Shown here piece after piece: positions 50,235-59,408 of a DNA stretch of 64,000 nucleotides. Both the position numbers and the translations under genes were made by a program. The DNA comes from Thauera humireducens. Its GTDB lineage: Bacteria; Pseudomonadota; Gammaproteobacteria; Burkholderiales; Rhodocyclaceae. The notes beneath the pieces were generated by a model, which searched no databases, had not been told where the DNA came from, and saw only the letters and a list, made by a program, of their open reading frames with translations. Position 1 is the first letter of the stretch; every line of letters starts with the position of its first letter. The stretch is taken from positions 3,782,001 to 3,846,000 of the forward strand of contig NZ_CP014646.1 of the NCBI RefSeq assembly GCF_001051995.2, given 5' to 3'.

Positions 50235-51278
50235 ATGAACAACATCTACGTGATCCATGCGCTGCTCGCGGCCGCCTTGTTCGGTGCGAGCACCCCGTTT
50301 GCCAAGTTGCTGGTCGGCGAGATGTCGCCTTGGCTGCTGGCCGGGCTGCTCTACTTTGGCAGCGGGCTCGGGCTCGCTGTGGCTCGCCTGATCCGCGATC
50401 GCTGCTGGACGCCCTCCGGCCTGGCCGAGGGTGAATGGCGGTGGCTGCTGGGGGCAATCTTCTTCGGCGGCGTGCTCGGCCCGCTCGCGCTCATGTTCGG
50501 CCTCACACGCACCAACGGTTCGACTGCGTCGCTGTTGCTCAACCTCGAAGCGGTGTTGACCGCCGTAGTCGCGTGGGTCGTGTTCCGGGAGAACGCCGAC
50601 CGCCGCATCGTGCTCGGCATGCTCGCGATCGTGGCCGGCGGAGTCGTGCTGTCCTGGTCGGGTGGCGAAGGGGGCGTGAACGAATGGATCGGTCCGCTCG
50701 CCATCGCCGCCGGCTGCCTGTGCTGGGCGATCGACAACAACCTCACGCAGCGCGTGTCGGCCTCGGATGCGCTCTTCATCGCGGGCACGAAAGGTGCGGT
50801 GGCGGGCACGGTCAACGTTGGGCTGGCGTTTGCGCTCGGTGCGAGCCTGCCGGACCGCACGGTCTTGCTCGGCACCCTGGTCGTCGGGTTGTTCGGCTAT
50901 GGCATCAGCCTGGTGCTCTTTGTGCTTGCGCTGCGCGGACTGGGGACGGCGCGCACCGGCGCCTACTTCTCGACCGCGCCCTTTATCGGTGCGGCCGTGT
51001 CGCTAGTCCTGCTCGGCGAATCGACCTCGATCGCATTCTGGATTGCGGCAGTCCTGATGGGCTGGGGGGTGTGGCTACACCTCACCGAGTACCACGAGCA
51101 CGAGCACACACATGAGCCGATGGAGCATAGCCATCGGCACACCCATGACGAACACCACCAACACGAACACAACTTCGCCTGGAACAGTGACGAGCCACAT
51201 GAGCATTGGCACCGCCACGAGGGGCTGGTCCACAAGCACCCGCACTTTCCAGATATCCACCATCGGCATTCACATTGA
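50235..51278 (+). CDS. EamA/DMT family transporter with His-rich C-terminal tail
   Basis: A 347-residue inner-membrane protein with ten predicted helices in two EamA repeats (LLAAALFGASTPFAKLL; IGPLAIAAGCLCWAIDNNLTQ). After the last helix, from about residue 290, comes a cytoplasmic tail of about 55 residues with a very high histidine content (HEHEHTHEPMEHSHRHTHDE). Such a tail suggests metal binding or metal export rather than the amino acid/metabolite export usual for the family. It has its own terminator-isolated position after the copper block. Confidence 0.9.
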   Translation: MNNIYVIHALLAAALFGASTPFAKLLVGEMSPWLLAGLLYFGSGLGLAVARLIRDRCWTPSGLAEGEWRWLLGAIFFGGVLGPLALMFGLTRTNGSTASLLLNLEAVLTAVVAWVVFRENADRRIVLGMLAIVAGGVVLSWSGGEGGVNEWIGPLAIAAGCLCWAIDNNLTQRVSASDALFIAGTKGAVAGTVNVGLAFALGASLPDRTVLLGTLVVGLFGYGISLVLFVLALRGLGTARTGAYFSTAPFIGAAVSLVLLGESTSIAFWIAAVLMGWGVWLHLTEYHEHEHTHEPMEHSHRHTHDEHHQHEHNFAWNSDEPHEHWHRHEGLVHKHPHFPDIHHRHSH

Positions 51279-52124
51279 TTGAACGAAGCACCAATTTCGC
51301 GTCCCCCAGCATGTCATGCGAGGTGACGGCTTCACTCGGTTACTTGCCGTTCGCACCGCGAAGTGCCCGACGGCTGGATTGGGTCGGTACTTCCAGTTGG
51401 CAGAATGGGGAAGCTGCCGTTCGCCCTCGCCTGACGCTCGAACGGCAGGTGACCAGCACATTGCTGCCTGACTGCGCCATCGAGCCACCGGCAGCTGAGG
51501 CCGAGTTGCTTCCGTTGGCCATCCGGCAAATTTCGGAGTTATGCGATCTCTTGAGCATCCTTGCTCCAGGCATATCGACGACCGGTCATTGTCGATCCGA
51601 GACCTCCAGCCGCCTCCTATACCGGGACGCGGCGAACTGACTGCCACCGTCTTCAACCGACCGGGCAAGGACGGCCGGGAGAGTGAGACAGACCCTGCTG
51701 GTATTACTCGCGCTGCACTCGCGGATCTCCGACTGCCGGACTCACAGGGTAGGCGTCCATCGTGCCGACGGCGTCACGCAACATCAGCGTGTCGCCGTCG
51801 GGGATCTCGTGAAGGAAAAGTTCGCAGCTGACGACGCCTATGCGCGGGCGATGACCGACTTTTTCTCTCGCGGTCCGTATTTACAGGCGAAATCCCGGGA
51901 AGACGGACGAGCCTGGCCTTCACGTCACGCACTGTATGACCGCAAGGCGTTGCGGTGAGCCTCGTCCTCGTCGGTGCCAACACGCTGGCCTGAGCCAGAG
52001 GAGCCTGAACCATCGTTGCCGTTCATGGCCAAAGAGCAAAACGCGGCCTGCGGCTGGACTCGAAGCGCATTGAACCGCAAGTCCGGCAGGGCTCCACAAG
52101 CCGCCGGTCAAGGAGGAGTTCGAT
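51279..52124. other. 846-bp stretch without a recognised gene
   Basis: Holds the second copy of the dispersed repeat (51409-51474). The remainder has one weakly coding-like frame at 51683-51958 (91 codons, ending VKEKFAADDAYARAMTDFF and later SREDGRAWPSRHALYDRKAL); no homolog is recognised and no ribosome site is evident, so it is not called. No tRNA, terminator or transposase was seen. Confidence 0.5.
51409..51474 (+). repeat. Diverged dispersed repeat, copy 2
   Basis: Matches the minus-strand segment 27480-27415 at 53 of 66 positions without gaps, including the shared core GGCAGGTGACC. Weaker similarity extends on each side. It lies 131 bp after the DMT transporter gene, at the right-hand side of the accessory segment. 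Confidence 0.65.
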
Positions 52125-52508
52125 ATGCAGGAAGTACGAGCGATCCGGCCAGACCGTGAAGTCCTGACGCGTCAGCGACTCCCGTATTTCGTTGGTATTT
52201 CTGGAGAGACGGTCGGGGCAAGCGGAATGAGCATGCATCTGGTGACGATCCCGCCTGGGGCGAAGTCAGAGCCGCACTACCATGTCGGCTACGAAACCGG
52301 AATCTATGTGCTGGAAGGAAAGGTTCTGACGCGCTGGGGCGCGAAGCTGGAGAATGAGGTTATCAGCGAGGCAGGGGAGTTTCTGTTCATCCCGGCAGGC
52401 GTTCCCCACGAAGCGATCAATCTGAGCACCACGGAAGCGGCCCGCGCCGTGGTCGCGCGCAATCATCCGGCAGAGCAGGACCAGGTACGGCCCTATGTTG
52501 CCGAGTAG
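52125..52508 (+). CDS. Cupin-domain protein
   Basis: A 127-residue single cupin. AAGGAGG lies nine bases before the ATG. Motif 1 is PHYHVGYETGIYVLEG and motif 2 GEFLFIPAGVPHEAINL, so metal-binding histidines and the glutamate are conserved. Small stand-alone cupins cover many activities (isomerases, dioxygenases, sensors); no substrate can be assigned. It is not in an operon with known genes. Confidence 0.85.
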   Translation: MQEVRAIRPDREVLTRQRLPYFVGISGETVGASGMSMHLVTIPPGAKSEPHYHVGYETGIYVLEGKVLTRWGAKLENEVISEAGEFLFIPAGVPHEAINLSTTEAARAVVARNHPAEQDQVRPYVAE

Positions 52509-52520
52509 TTGCCGCTGCGA

Positions 52521-52536
52521 AGTCCGCGCGCGGACT
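52521..52536. repeat. 16-bp perfect palindrome between converging genes
   Basis: AGTCCGCG is followed directly by its complement CGCGGACT. It lies between the stops of the cupin gene (52508) and the converging chemotaxis gene (52561). Possibly a weak bidirectional terminator; there is no T run. Confidence 0.4.
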
Positions 52537-52560
52537 GCCGTGGTGCGGTCACGACGTGCG

Positions 52561-53859
52561 CTACCGGGGCTGGAGTTCCTGCGACTCGATGCGTGCGAAC
52601 AGCGTGTCGTAGGCTTCGATCAGGTGGGTGCGTTCGGACTCGTTGTCCTGCCATCTGCCCTCGAGCGCCACTGACAGGGCCTCGCGTTCGATTTCCGGGC
52701 GGGACGACAGGTCGAGCGCTTCGCCGTTGATCACCTGATTGATGTTGGCTCGCGCGTTCTGGGCGAGCGAAACCCGGCTCATGAGCGCCGTCATGGTGTC
52801 GGCACCGTCGGCGATCGTGCTGGCGAGGCGCTCGATCTGCGATGCGGCACTGGCTGAGCGGCTCAATTCGTCACCAAAGGCATCTGCGGTGCTGCGGGCC
52901 CCGGCAACGGCCTCGCCGAGGCCTTCCATGCGGCTGCTGACGGCGTCCATCGCTTGCGATACGGCCGAAATCGCGGTGGTGATTTCGTTCGCCGCGCGCT
53001 GCGACTGGTCGGCCAGCTTGCGGACCTCGTCGGCGACCACCGCGAAACCGCGGCCGGCTTCGCCGGCGCGGGCGGCCTCGATCGCGGCGTTGAGCGCGAG
53101 CAGATTGGTCTGCTTGGCGATCTCGTCGACCTGCCCCGACAGCGCACGGATGGCCGCCGTCTTCTGGTCGAGATCGGACAGCGAAGCGGCGCTCTCACGC
53201 GCGGACTCATGCGCGCTGCCGAGCGAGCTCGACATTGCATTGGCGGAGGAGGACATGCGGGTCGCGGTTTCGAAGAAATCCTGTGCCAGCGTGCGCACCT
53301 CCGAGGCGTCGTCATCGACCTGCGCCAGGGCGTGGTTGACGCGGTCGATGGCATTGGAAAGCCCGCGTTCCGAGCGCATGAAGATGCGTGACAGCAGGGC
53401 TTCGCGGACGATGGACTGTCGCGCCTGGTTGAGTCGCTCGAGCAGAGTCTGCATGCGCTCGAGCACGATCCGGAAGGTGCCGTGCAGCCCCGAGGTCTGC
53501 AGGCGGCGCCAGTCATGCCCTTCTGCCGACGCTTCCATCGCGCCCAGCATCTCGCGGAACGCCGCCTCGGTCTGGTCCAGCGACGAATTGAGGTGGCGGC
53601 GGATCTGCTCGAGGCGCGGATCGGCATAGGCGCGCGGCAGGCGCTCGACCAGCCGTCCGTCGCTGAAGGCGGTGAGCAGCCGGTCGAGGTCGGTCAGCGG
53701 GGCGGTCGTCGTGCGTGCCGGCCAGAGCAGGACGGCGATCGCACCGAGCAGTGCGGGCAAGGCATGCAGCGGACCGAAGAACGCACCGCCTGCGCCGAGC
53801 AGCACGAGCCCGCAAGCGATCCAGCGTTGGCGCTCAGAGCGCGAAAACAAGCTGTTCAT
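52561..53859 (-). CDS. Methyl-accepting chemotaxis protein
   Basis: A 432-residue transducer. Two closely spaced hydrophobic segments at the N-terminus (about 12-46) leave almost no periplasmic domain. A helical linker follows, then the signalling hairpin with the invariant tip [34 protein letters not shown] (split here: tip near residues 245-278). It resembles the C-terminal part of the aerotaxis receptor Aer. Its start overlaps the preceding PAS gene by 26 bp, so the two are made together and probably form one receptor. Confidence 0.93.
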   Translation of the reverse strand: MNSLFSRSERQRWIACGLVLLGAGGAFFGPLHALPALLGAIAVLLWPARTTTAPLTDLDRLLTAFSDGRLVERLPRAYADPRLEQIRRHLNSSLDQTEAAFREMLGAMEASAEGHDWRRLQTSGLHGTFRIVLERMQTLLERLNQARQSIVREALLSRIFMRSERGLSNAIDRVNHALAQVDDDASEVRTLAQDFFETATRMSSSANAMSSSLGSAHESARESAASLSDLDQKTAAIRALSGQVDEIAKQTNLLALNAAIEAARAGEAGRGFAVVADEVRKLADQSQRAANEITTAISAVSQAMDAVSSRMEGLGEAVAGARSTADAFGDELSRSASAASQIERLASTIADGADTMTALMSRVSLAQNARANINQVINGEALDLSSRPEIEREALSVALEGRWQDNESERTHLIEAYDTLFARIESQELQPR

Positions 53860-54355
53860 AGCTCATCCTCGATTGTTGGAGCAGGTCCGTCAGGACCTTC
53901 GTACCCGCACCGATCGCGTCGCGGGTGCCGGCCGCGCGTTCCGCGTCCAGCATCTGGCGATACACCGGCTCGATCTTGGCCAGGGCGTCGCGTCGCGGGC
54001 AGCGCCGCACCGAGTAGTAGCCGACGATCTCGCCTCGCGGGCCGAAATCCGGGGTGATGTGGGTGAACACCCAGTAGAAGCCGCCGTCCTTCGACATGTT
54101 CTTTACGTAGGCGAAGAACCCGTGGCCGGCCTGGATGGTGTCCCAGGCAAGCTTGAACGCCGCACGCGGCATGTCCGGATGGCGGATGATGTTGTGCTGG
54201 CTGCCGAGCAGTTCGTGTTCGGTGTAGCCGGAGAACTCGATGAAGATCTCGTTGCCGTAGGTGATCCGGCCCTTGAGGTCGGTCTTGCTGACGATGAAAT
54301 CGTCCTCGCGCATGATGCGCTCGTTGCGGGTAGGCGTAATCGCCCTGTTTTTCAT
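53834..54355 (-). CDS. Aer-like PAS-domain protein
   Basis: A 173-residue cytoplasmic PAS protein. Its sequence follows the N-terminus of Aer closely: [20 protein letters not shown], then [52 protein letters not shown]. In Aer this PAS binds FAD and senses redox or oxygen. Here the domain is a separate gene that overlaps the transducer gene. GGAG lies eight bases before the chosen ATG; a start 22 codons earlier is less likely. Confidence 0.92.
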   Translation of the reverse strand: MKNRAITPTRNERIMREDDFIVSKTDLKGRITYGNEIFIEFSGYTEHELLGSQHNIIRHPDMPRAAFKLAWDTIQAGHGFFAYVKNMSKDGGFYWVFTHITPDFGPRGEIVGYYSVRRCPRRDALAKIEPVYRQMLDAERAAGTRDAIGAGTKVLTDLLQQSRMSYEQLVFAL

Positions 54356-54566
54356 TGGAGCGTCTCCACGGGGCCAGGCGGGGGCGATCCTGGTCGCCCG
54401 CAATTCGCGCGTGCGCTGCATGCGCGGTGCATATATTGAATATTTGATGATTTAACGGCAGATTCGGGAAAAACTTTAGGCGCGAGCGGCAGGCGGGGAT
54501 CGAATAGAATTCCGATCCATGACGTACCCACCCCTTTCCCTGGAAAACAAGGCGCAGAGCAGACTC

Positions 54567-55121
54567 ATGGAACGGAACAGGCTGTCCCGAGGCGGGCTGA
54601 TGTGGTTGGGCGCGATGCTGGGTGCGCTGATGGCGACGCCGGGCGTGAGCGCCGCGGAGGGAATCCGGCCCGGGCTGTGGGAGTTTCGCTCGACCCACCT
54701 GAGCGTGGGCGGCCTGCCCGACCTTTCGTCACAGATGGGCATGCTGCAGCAGCAGTTGCAGCTGCTGCCGCCGGACGTGCGCGCGAAGGTCGAAGCGCAG
54801 ATGGCACAGCGCGGTGTGCGTCTGGGGCAGGACGGCACCGTGCGCAGTTGCATCACGCCGGCGCAGGCGCGTAGCGACACCATCTACTCGGGCAAGGTCG
54901 AAGGAAACTGCACGCTCACCGATGTGCGCAAGTCGGGCAACACGGTGACGGGACGCCTGAACTGCACCGATCCGCAGGCCGCCGGTGATTTCCGTGCCCG
55001 GGTGGACAGCCCGGAGCGTTTCGCGACCCGCGTCATGCTCAAGTCGCCGCGCGGCGACCTCGATCTCGAGACCGACGCACGCTGGGTTGCAGCCCGCTGC
55101 GACGCGGATTTGGGGCGCTGA
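54567..55121 (+). CDS. DUF3617 family exported protein
   Basis: A 184-residue secreted protein with a signal peptide ending at GVSAAE. The DUF3617 pattern is seen: IRPGLWEFRSTHLSVGG, a Gln-rich helix (MGMLQQQLQLLPPDV), VRSCITPAQARSD and the paired cysteines of GNCTLTDV and LNCTDPQAAG. The function of the family is unknown; members are periplasmic. ATGs at 54519 and 54600 are alternative starts. Confidence 0.8.
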   Translation: MERNRLSRGGLMWLGAMLGALMATPGVSAAEGIRPGLWEFRSTHLSVGGLPDLSSQMGMLQQQLQLLPPDVRAKVEAQMAQRGVRLGQDGTVRSCITPAQARSDTIYSGKVEGNCTLTDVRKSGNTVTGRLNCTDPQAAGDFRARVDSPERFATRVMLKSPRGDLDLETDARWVAARCDADLGR

Positions 55122-55304
55122 GCCTTGACGGAGATTCCGCATTGACCCGCTGATCGTCGATAATTCCGCCTTATGGGCTGAGCCCCGCTGCCCGTACGGA
55201 GGGGCGGCGAAGCGGGCTGTCAGCTTCATTCCAAAGCACCTTGGCAGAGACCCGGACGACGGTGGAAACCGGCCGTCTCGGACGTTCCGACGGATCGCGC
55301 ACGC

Positions 55305-58300
55305 ATGACTAATCCAGCTGTCCCCGCTTCAGCAGACAGGGTCGCGGGCGCGCCTCGCCGCCCGTGGCGGCGCTTCGTGCTGCCGCTGCTCGCGCTGTCA
55401 GTGCTGATCGGCGTGCTCGGCACGGTGGGCTACCGCTATCTCGCCGAGGAGATCCGCCGCGAGACGCATCGGACGCTGGCCGTGATCGCCGAGCAGAAGC
55501 GCCAGCACATCGAGGACTGGCTGGGCAAGGCGCACGTCGATGCCGAGTTGTACTTTTCCGGCCATTCACAGCTCGACAGCCTGTTCGCTGGCTGGCTGGA
55601 CAGCGGGCGACGCGACCCGGTGGCCTTCGCACGGATGCAGGCGCTGATGCGGGACGCCCAGCGCGCGCGGGGCTGGGAGGGCGTGGCGGTGATCGACGCC
55701 GACGGGCAGCCCGCCTTCGTCATCGGCGATGCGGACAGCGGCGCCCATGCCGAGTTGATCCGCAAGGTGCTGCACGAGCGGCGCGTAGCCCTGGTCGACC
55801 TGTACCTGAATGCGCGTGGCGAGGCGCGCTTTGGCGTGCTGGCGCCGATCGGCGAGGCCGGCCGTGCACCGCGCGGCGTGGCCTACCTGACCTGGCGTGC
55901 GGATGCGGTGCTGTTCCCGATGGTGGAGTCCTGGCCCGTCCCGACGCGCACCGCGGAAACCTATCTCGTGCGGCGCGACGGCAGCGGCGTCCGCTTCCTC
56001 ACGCCGCTGCGTCATCAGCGCGATGCGGCCCTCGTGCTGACCCTGCCGCTCGCTTCGCCCAACCTGCCTGCGGCGCGCGCCGCGCAGGGCGAGGCCGGCA
56101 TCCTCTCCGGCGGGCGGGACTATCGCGGTGTGCCGGTGCTGGCCTACGCGTCGCCCATCGGCGGGACGCCCTGGCTGATGCTCGCCGAGATCGACGAGCG
56201 CGAGGCCTATGCGCGCGTGCGCCTGATGACCTGGGTGACGGCGCTGGTCATGGGGTTGTTGCTGTTGCTGGTGTATTCGGCCGGCTTCCTGTTGTGGCGG
56301 CGCGACCTGCAGCGGCAGGAGGTGGTTGCGCTGCGTGCCCAGCGTGCCGCGGAGGCACGGTTCCGCGTGATCTTCGAGCAGGCGCCGGTCGGCGTCGTGC
56401 TGGTCGACTCCGGCAGCGGGGTGATCACCGAGGTGAATCAGCGCTTCGCCGACATCGTCGGCCGCAGCCCGGCACAACTGGTCGGGCTCGACCCGCGCGC
56501 CATCACCCACCCCGAGGACGTGGCCGAGAGCGCGGACAACCTGCATCGGCTGTCGGCGGGCGAGATTCCGGGCTACCGCGTCAACAAGCGCTACCTGCGG
56601 CCCGATGGCTCGGTGGTGTGGGTCAGCCTGAGCTTTGCGCCGGTGCAGGTCGAGAGCGAGGAGGCGCCGCGCTACCTCGGCATGGTCGAGGACATCACCG
56701 CGCGCAAGGCGATGGAGGAGCGCCTGCAGGTCAGCGAGGCGCGCCACCGCCAACTGGCGGACGAGGCCGCCGCCGCCAACGCGGCCAAGAGCGAGTTCCT
56801 CGCCCACATGAGCCACGAGATCCGCACGCCGATGAACGCCGTCCTCGGCCTGGCCCAGGTGCTGGCACGCGAGAACCTCTCCGCCGGCCAGCGCGACATG
56901 GTCGAGCGCATCCGCAATGCCGGCCAGTCGCTGATGGCGATCCTCAACGACGTGCTCGACCTGTCGAAGATCGAGGCCGGGCAGCTGCGCATCGAGCCGC
57001 GCCCCTTCGATCTCGCCGCCTTGCTGGCGAACGTCGACAGCCTGATGGGGCAGGTGGCGCGCAGCAAGGGGCTGGCCCTGCGCGTGCAGATGCCCGAGCC
57101 GCCGCCCGGCCTGCTGCTGGGCGACGGCCTGCGGCTGGAGCAGGTGCTGTTCAACCTGGTGGGCAATGCGATCAAGTTCACGGAACGCGGCGAAGTGGCG
57201 GTGCGCGTGCGCAGCCTCGAGACGCGCGAGGCCGAACTGCGACTGCGCGTCGAGGTGCGCGATACCGGTATCGGCATCGCGCCCGAGGCGCTCGGCCGGC
57301 TGTTCTCTCCCTTCACCCAGGCCGATGCCGGCATCGGCCGCCGTTTCGGCGGCACCGGTCTCGGTCTGTCGATCTGCAAGCGTCTGGTCGAGCTGATGGG
57401 CGGCAGTATCGGTGCCGACAGTCAGCCGGGCCTCGGCAGCACCTTCTGGTTCGAGCTGCCGTTGCAGCGCGCCGCGGCCGACCAGTCCGTGTTACCTCGC
57501 ACCGCGCCGGCAGCGACCTCGGGCCCGCGCCTGGCGGGCGCGCATGTGCTGGTGGTGGACGACAGCGCGATGAACCGCGATCTGGTCGAACGCGCGCTGG
57601 CGCTGGAGGGGGCGAGCACGACGCTGGCGGCCGACGGGCAGCAGGCGCTGCAATTGCTGAAGACCCGCCCCGATGGCTTCGATGCGGTGCTGATGGACGT
57701 GCAGATGCCGGTGATGGACGGCCTGAGCGCGATGCGTGCGATTCGCGGCGAACTGGGCATCGTCGGCCTGCCGATCATCGCCTTCACCGCCGGGGTGCGC
57801 GACGACCAGCAGGCGGCGGCGCGCGAGGCGGGCGCCAACGACGTGCTGCCCAAGCCGATGGATCTCGAGGAGATGGCACAACTGCTGGTGCGCTGGATCG
57901 GTCCGCGTGGGCAAGGGGATACGCCGCGTCCGGCCCTGTCCGCGGGCGCGGCGAGCGTCCTCGGCGCGGGCCCGGCATCCGCAGCCGATGCCTTCCCCGA
58001 CATTCCCGGCATCGACCGCGAACGCGCGATCCAGCGCGTCGGCGGCGACCTCGGGATGTTCGTCGGCCTGCTCGAGTTCTTCATCGAGGACAATGCCGAT
58101 GCCGCCGCCCAGGCCCGCCGCGAACTCGCCGAAGGCCGGCGCGAGGATGCCGCGCGGCGCATGCACACCCTGCGCAGCAACGCCGGCTTCATCTGCGCGA
58201 TGGAGCTGATGGAGGAGGCCGGCGCGCTGGAGGCGGCGATCGAGAACGACGAACCCGACGTCGATGCACGCCTTGCGGTCGTGGGCGAGCGCATCGAGCG

Positions 58301-58331
58301 GCTGATCGGGGCCAGCGCGCCGTGGCGCTGA
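55305..58331 (+). CDS. Hybrid sensor histidine kinase (Cache-like sensor, PAS, HisKA, HATPase, REC, Hpt)
   Basis: A 1008-residue membrane phosphorelay protein. Membrane segments at about 25-46 and 303-326 enclose an extracytoplasmic sensor of about 255 residues. Then PAS (about 345-465, VIFEQAPVGVVLVDSGSG), HisKA with H504 (HMSHEIRTPMNAVLG), HATPase (NLVGNAIKFTERG, GGTGLGLSICKRL), a receiver with D798 (VLMDVQMPVMDG), and a C-terminal Hpt with H954. The Hpt motif reads MHTLRSNAG instead of the usual HTLKG. No dedicated response regulator lies beside it. The signal is unknown. Confidence 0.93.
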   Translation: MTNPAVPASADRVAGAPRRPWRRFVLPLLALSVLIGVLGTVGYRYLAEEIRRETHRTLAVIAEQKRQHIEDWLGKAHVDAELYFSGHSQLDSLFAGWLDSGRRDPVAFARMQALMRDAQRARGWEGVAVIDADGQPAFVIGDADSGAHAELIRKVLHERRVALVDLYLNARGEARFGVLAPIGEAGRAPRGVAYLTWRADAVLFPMVESWPVPTRTAETYLVRRDGSGVRFLTPLRHQRDAALVLTLPLASPNLPAARAAQGEAGILSGGRDYRGVPVLAYASPIGGTPWLMLAEIDEREAYARVRLMTWVTALVMGLLLLLVYSAGFLLWRRDLQRQEVVALRAQRAAEARFRVIFEQAPVGVVLVDSGSGVITEVNQRFADIVGRSPAQLVGLDPRAITHPEDVAESADNLHRLSAGEIPGYRVNKRYLRPDGSVVWVSLSFAPVQVESEEAPRYLGMVEDITARKAMEERLQVSEARHRQLADEAAAANAAKSEFLAHMSHEIRTPMNAVLGLAQVLARENLSAGQRDMVERIRNAGQSLMAILNDVLDLSKIEAGQLRIEPRPFDLAALLANVDSLMGQVARSKGLALRVQMPEPPPGLLLGDGLRLEQVLFNLVGNAIKFTERGEVAVRVRSLETREAELRLRVEVRDTGIGIAPEALGRLFSPFTQADAGIGRRFGGTGLGLSICKRLVELMGGSIGADSQPGLGSTFWFELPLQRAAADQSVLPRTAPAATSGPRLAGAHVLVVDDSAMNRDLVERALALEGASTTLAADGQQALQLLKTRPDGFDAVLMDVQMPVMDGLSAMRAIRGELGIVGLPIIAFTAGVRDDQQAAAREAGANDVLPKPMDLEEMAQLLVRWIGPRGQGDTPRPALSAGAASVLGAGPASAADAFPDIPGIDRERAIQRVGGDLGMFVGLLEFFIEDNADAAAQARRELAEGRREDAARRMHTLRSNAGFICAMELMEEAGALEAAIENDEPDVDARLAVVGERIERLIGASAPWR

Positions 58332-58335
58332 AGGC

Positions 58336-58653
58336 CTAGTGTTCGCTGTAGTCCGCGTCGCAGCCGTCGCCGGCCGCGATCCAGCGCCGCACCAGCCGCC
58401 TCGCCCACGCCGCCGGTAGCCAGCGCAGGTGGTGCTCGGGGTGGGCGAGGGCGCCGCATACGTAGCGCGCCTGCTCTGCGTTCCACGTCAGGGCGCTGCA
58501 GGCGCCACGCAGGCGGCGGGACAACAGCACGCCCAGCGGGCAGGGTTCGGCCGCGCAGCACACGCCGCAGCCGTTGCACGGCGCGCCCGTCGCGGGCTTG
58601 GGCGGTGCGGCGGTGTGCAGGTGGATCACCTGGTAGCGGGCGGAGGCGGTCAT
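58336..58653 (-). CDS. Small Cys-rich protein (YkgJ-like zinc/iron-cluster type)
   Basis: A 105-residue cytoplasmic protein. Near the N-terminus CNGCGVCCAAEPCPLG gives a C-x2-C-x2-CC-x4-C pattern, with two more cysteines (GACSAL, YVCGAL). This resembles the YkgJ family, thought to bind a metal or cluster, but the protein is short and the match is partial. It converges on the hybrid kinase gene with a 4-bp gap. Confidence 0.7.
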   Translation of the reverse strand: MTASARYQVIHLHTAAPPKPATGAPCNGCGVCCAAEPCPLGVLLSRRLRGACSALTWNAEQARYVCGALAHPEHHLRWLPAAWARRLVRRWIAAGDGCDADYSEH

Positions 58654-58760
58654 CGTGGCGGAACGGATTCGGGTCGCGGGGCCGGGCGCGCGTGCGAGGA
58701 CGTGGCCGGCGCATTAACATAGCCGACTTCCGCCGCCGAAACTGCCCCGACCCCACCCCG

Positions 58761-59408
58761 ATGCTGCTCGATACCTGGATTTCCTTCTTCGTCGCCTGCT
58801 GGATCATCAGCCTGAGCCCGGGCGCCGGCGCGATCGCGTCGATGTCCTCGGGGCTGAACTACGGTTTTCGCCGCGGCTACTGGAACGCCATCGGGCTGCA
58901 GCTTGCGCTGGCGCTGCAGATCGGCATCGTCGCTACCGGGTTGGGGGCGGTGCTGGCCACGTCCGAGCTGGCGTTCTCGGTCATCAAGTGGTTCGGCGTG
59001 GCGTACCTGGTCTACCTTGGCTGGAAGCAGTGGGTGGCGCCGCCCGCGGCGATGGCGGTCGAGTCGGGCGATGCCGCGCACGGCCGGCCGTGGCCGCTGG
59101 TGATGCGGGGCTTCGTCGTCAATGCCAGCAACCCGAAGGCGATCGTGTTCATCCTCGCGGTGCTGCCGCAGTTCCTCGATCCGGCGCGCCCGCTGCTTGC
59201 GCAATACTTGATCCTCGCGGCCACCATGATCGCCGTCGACCTGATCGTGATGGCCGGCTACACCGGCCTGGCGGCGCGCGTGCTGCGCCTGCTGCGCGCG
59301 CCGCATCAGCAGCGCCTGCTCAACCGGACCTTCGGTGGCCTGTTCGCCGCGGCGGCGCTGCTGCTGGCCACCGTCCGGCGTGCCGGCCACGCCACGCCGG
59401 GCGCCTAG
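58761..59408 (+). CDS. LysE/RhtB family amino acid exporter
   Basis: A 215-residue inner-membrane protein with about six helices. The opening MLLDTWISFFVACWIISLSPG and GAIASMSSGLNYGFRRG are typical of LysE/RhtB (LeuE-like) exporters. In-frame sequence upstream of 58761 is Arg-rich and not family-like. Unlike the exporter at 18.7 kb it has no adjacent MocR regulator. The end overlaps the converging YdhR-type gene by four bases. Confidence 0.9.
   Translation: MLLDTWISFFVACWIISLSPGAGAIASMSSGLNYGFRRGYWNAIGLQLALALQIGIVATGLGAVLATSELAFSVIKWFGVAYLVYLGWKQWVAPPAAMAVESGDAAHGRPWPLVMRGFVVNASNPKAIVFILAVLPQFLDPARPLLAQYLILAATMIAVDLIVMAGYTGLAARVLRLLRAPHQQRLLNRTFGGLFAAAALLLATVRRAGHATPGA

Noticed and set aside
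51541..51831. 96-codon plus-strand frame
   Set aside because: Arg/Ser-rich composition, no ribosome site and no recognisable family; looks like a frame opened by GC bias.
55140..55304. Riboswitch (cyclic di-GMP type) ahead of the hybrid kinase
   Set aside because: Some stems can be drawn, but none of the conserved core of GEMM or other common riboswitches could be found.
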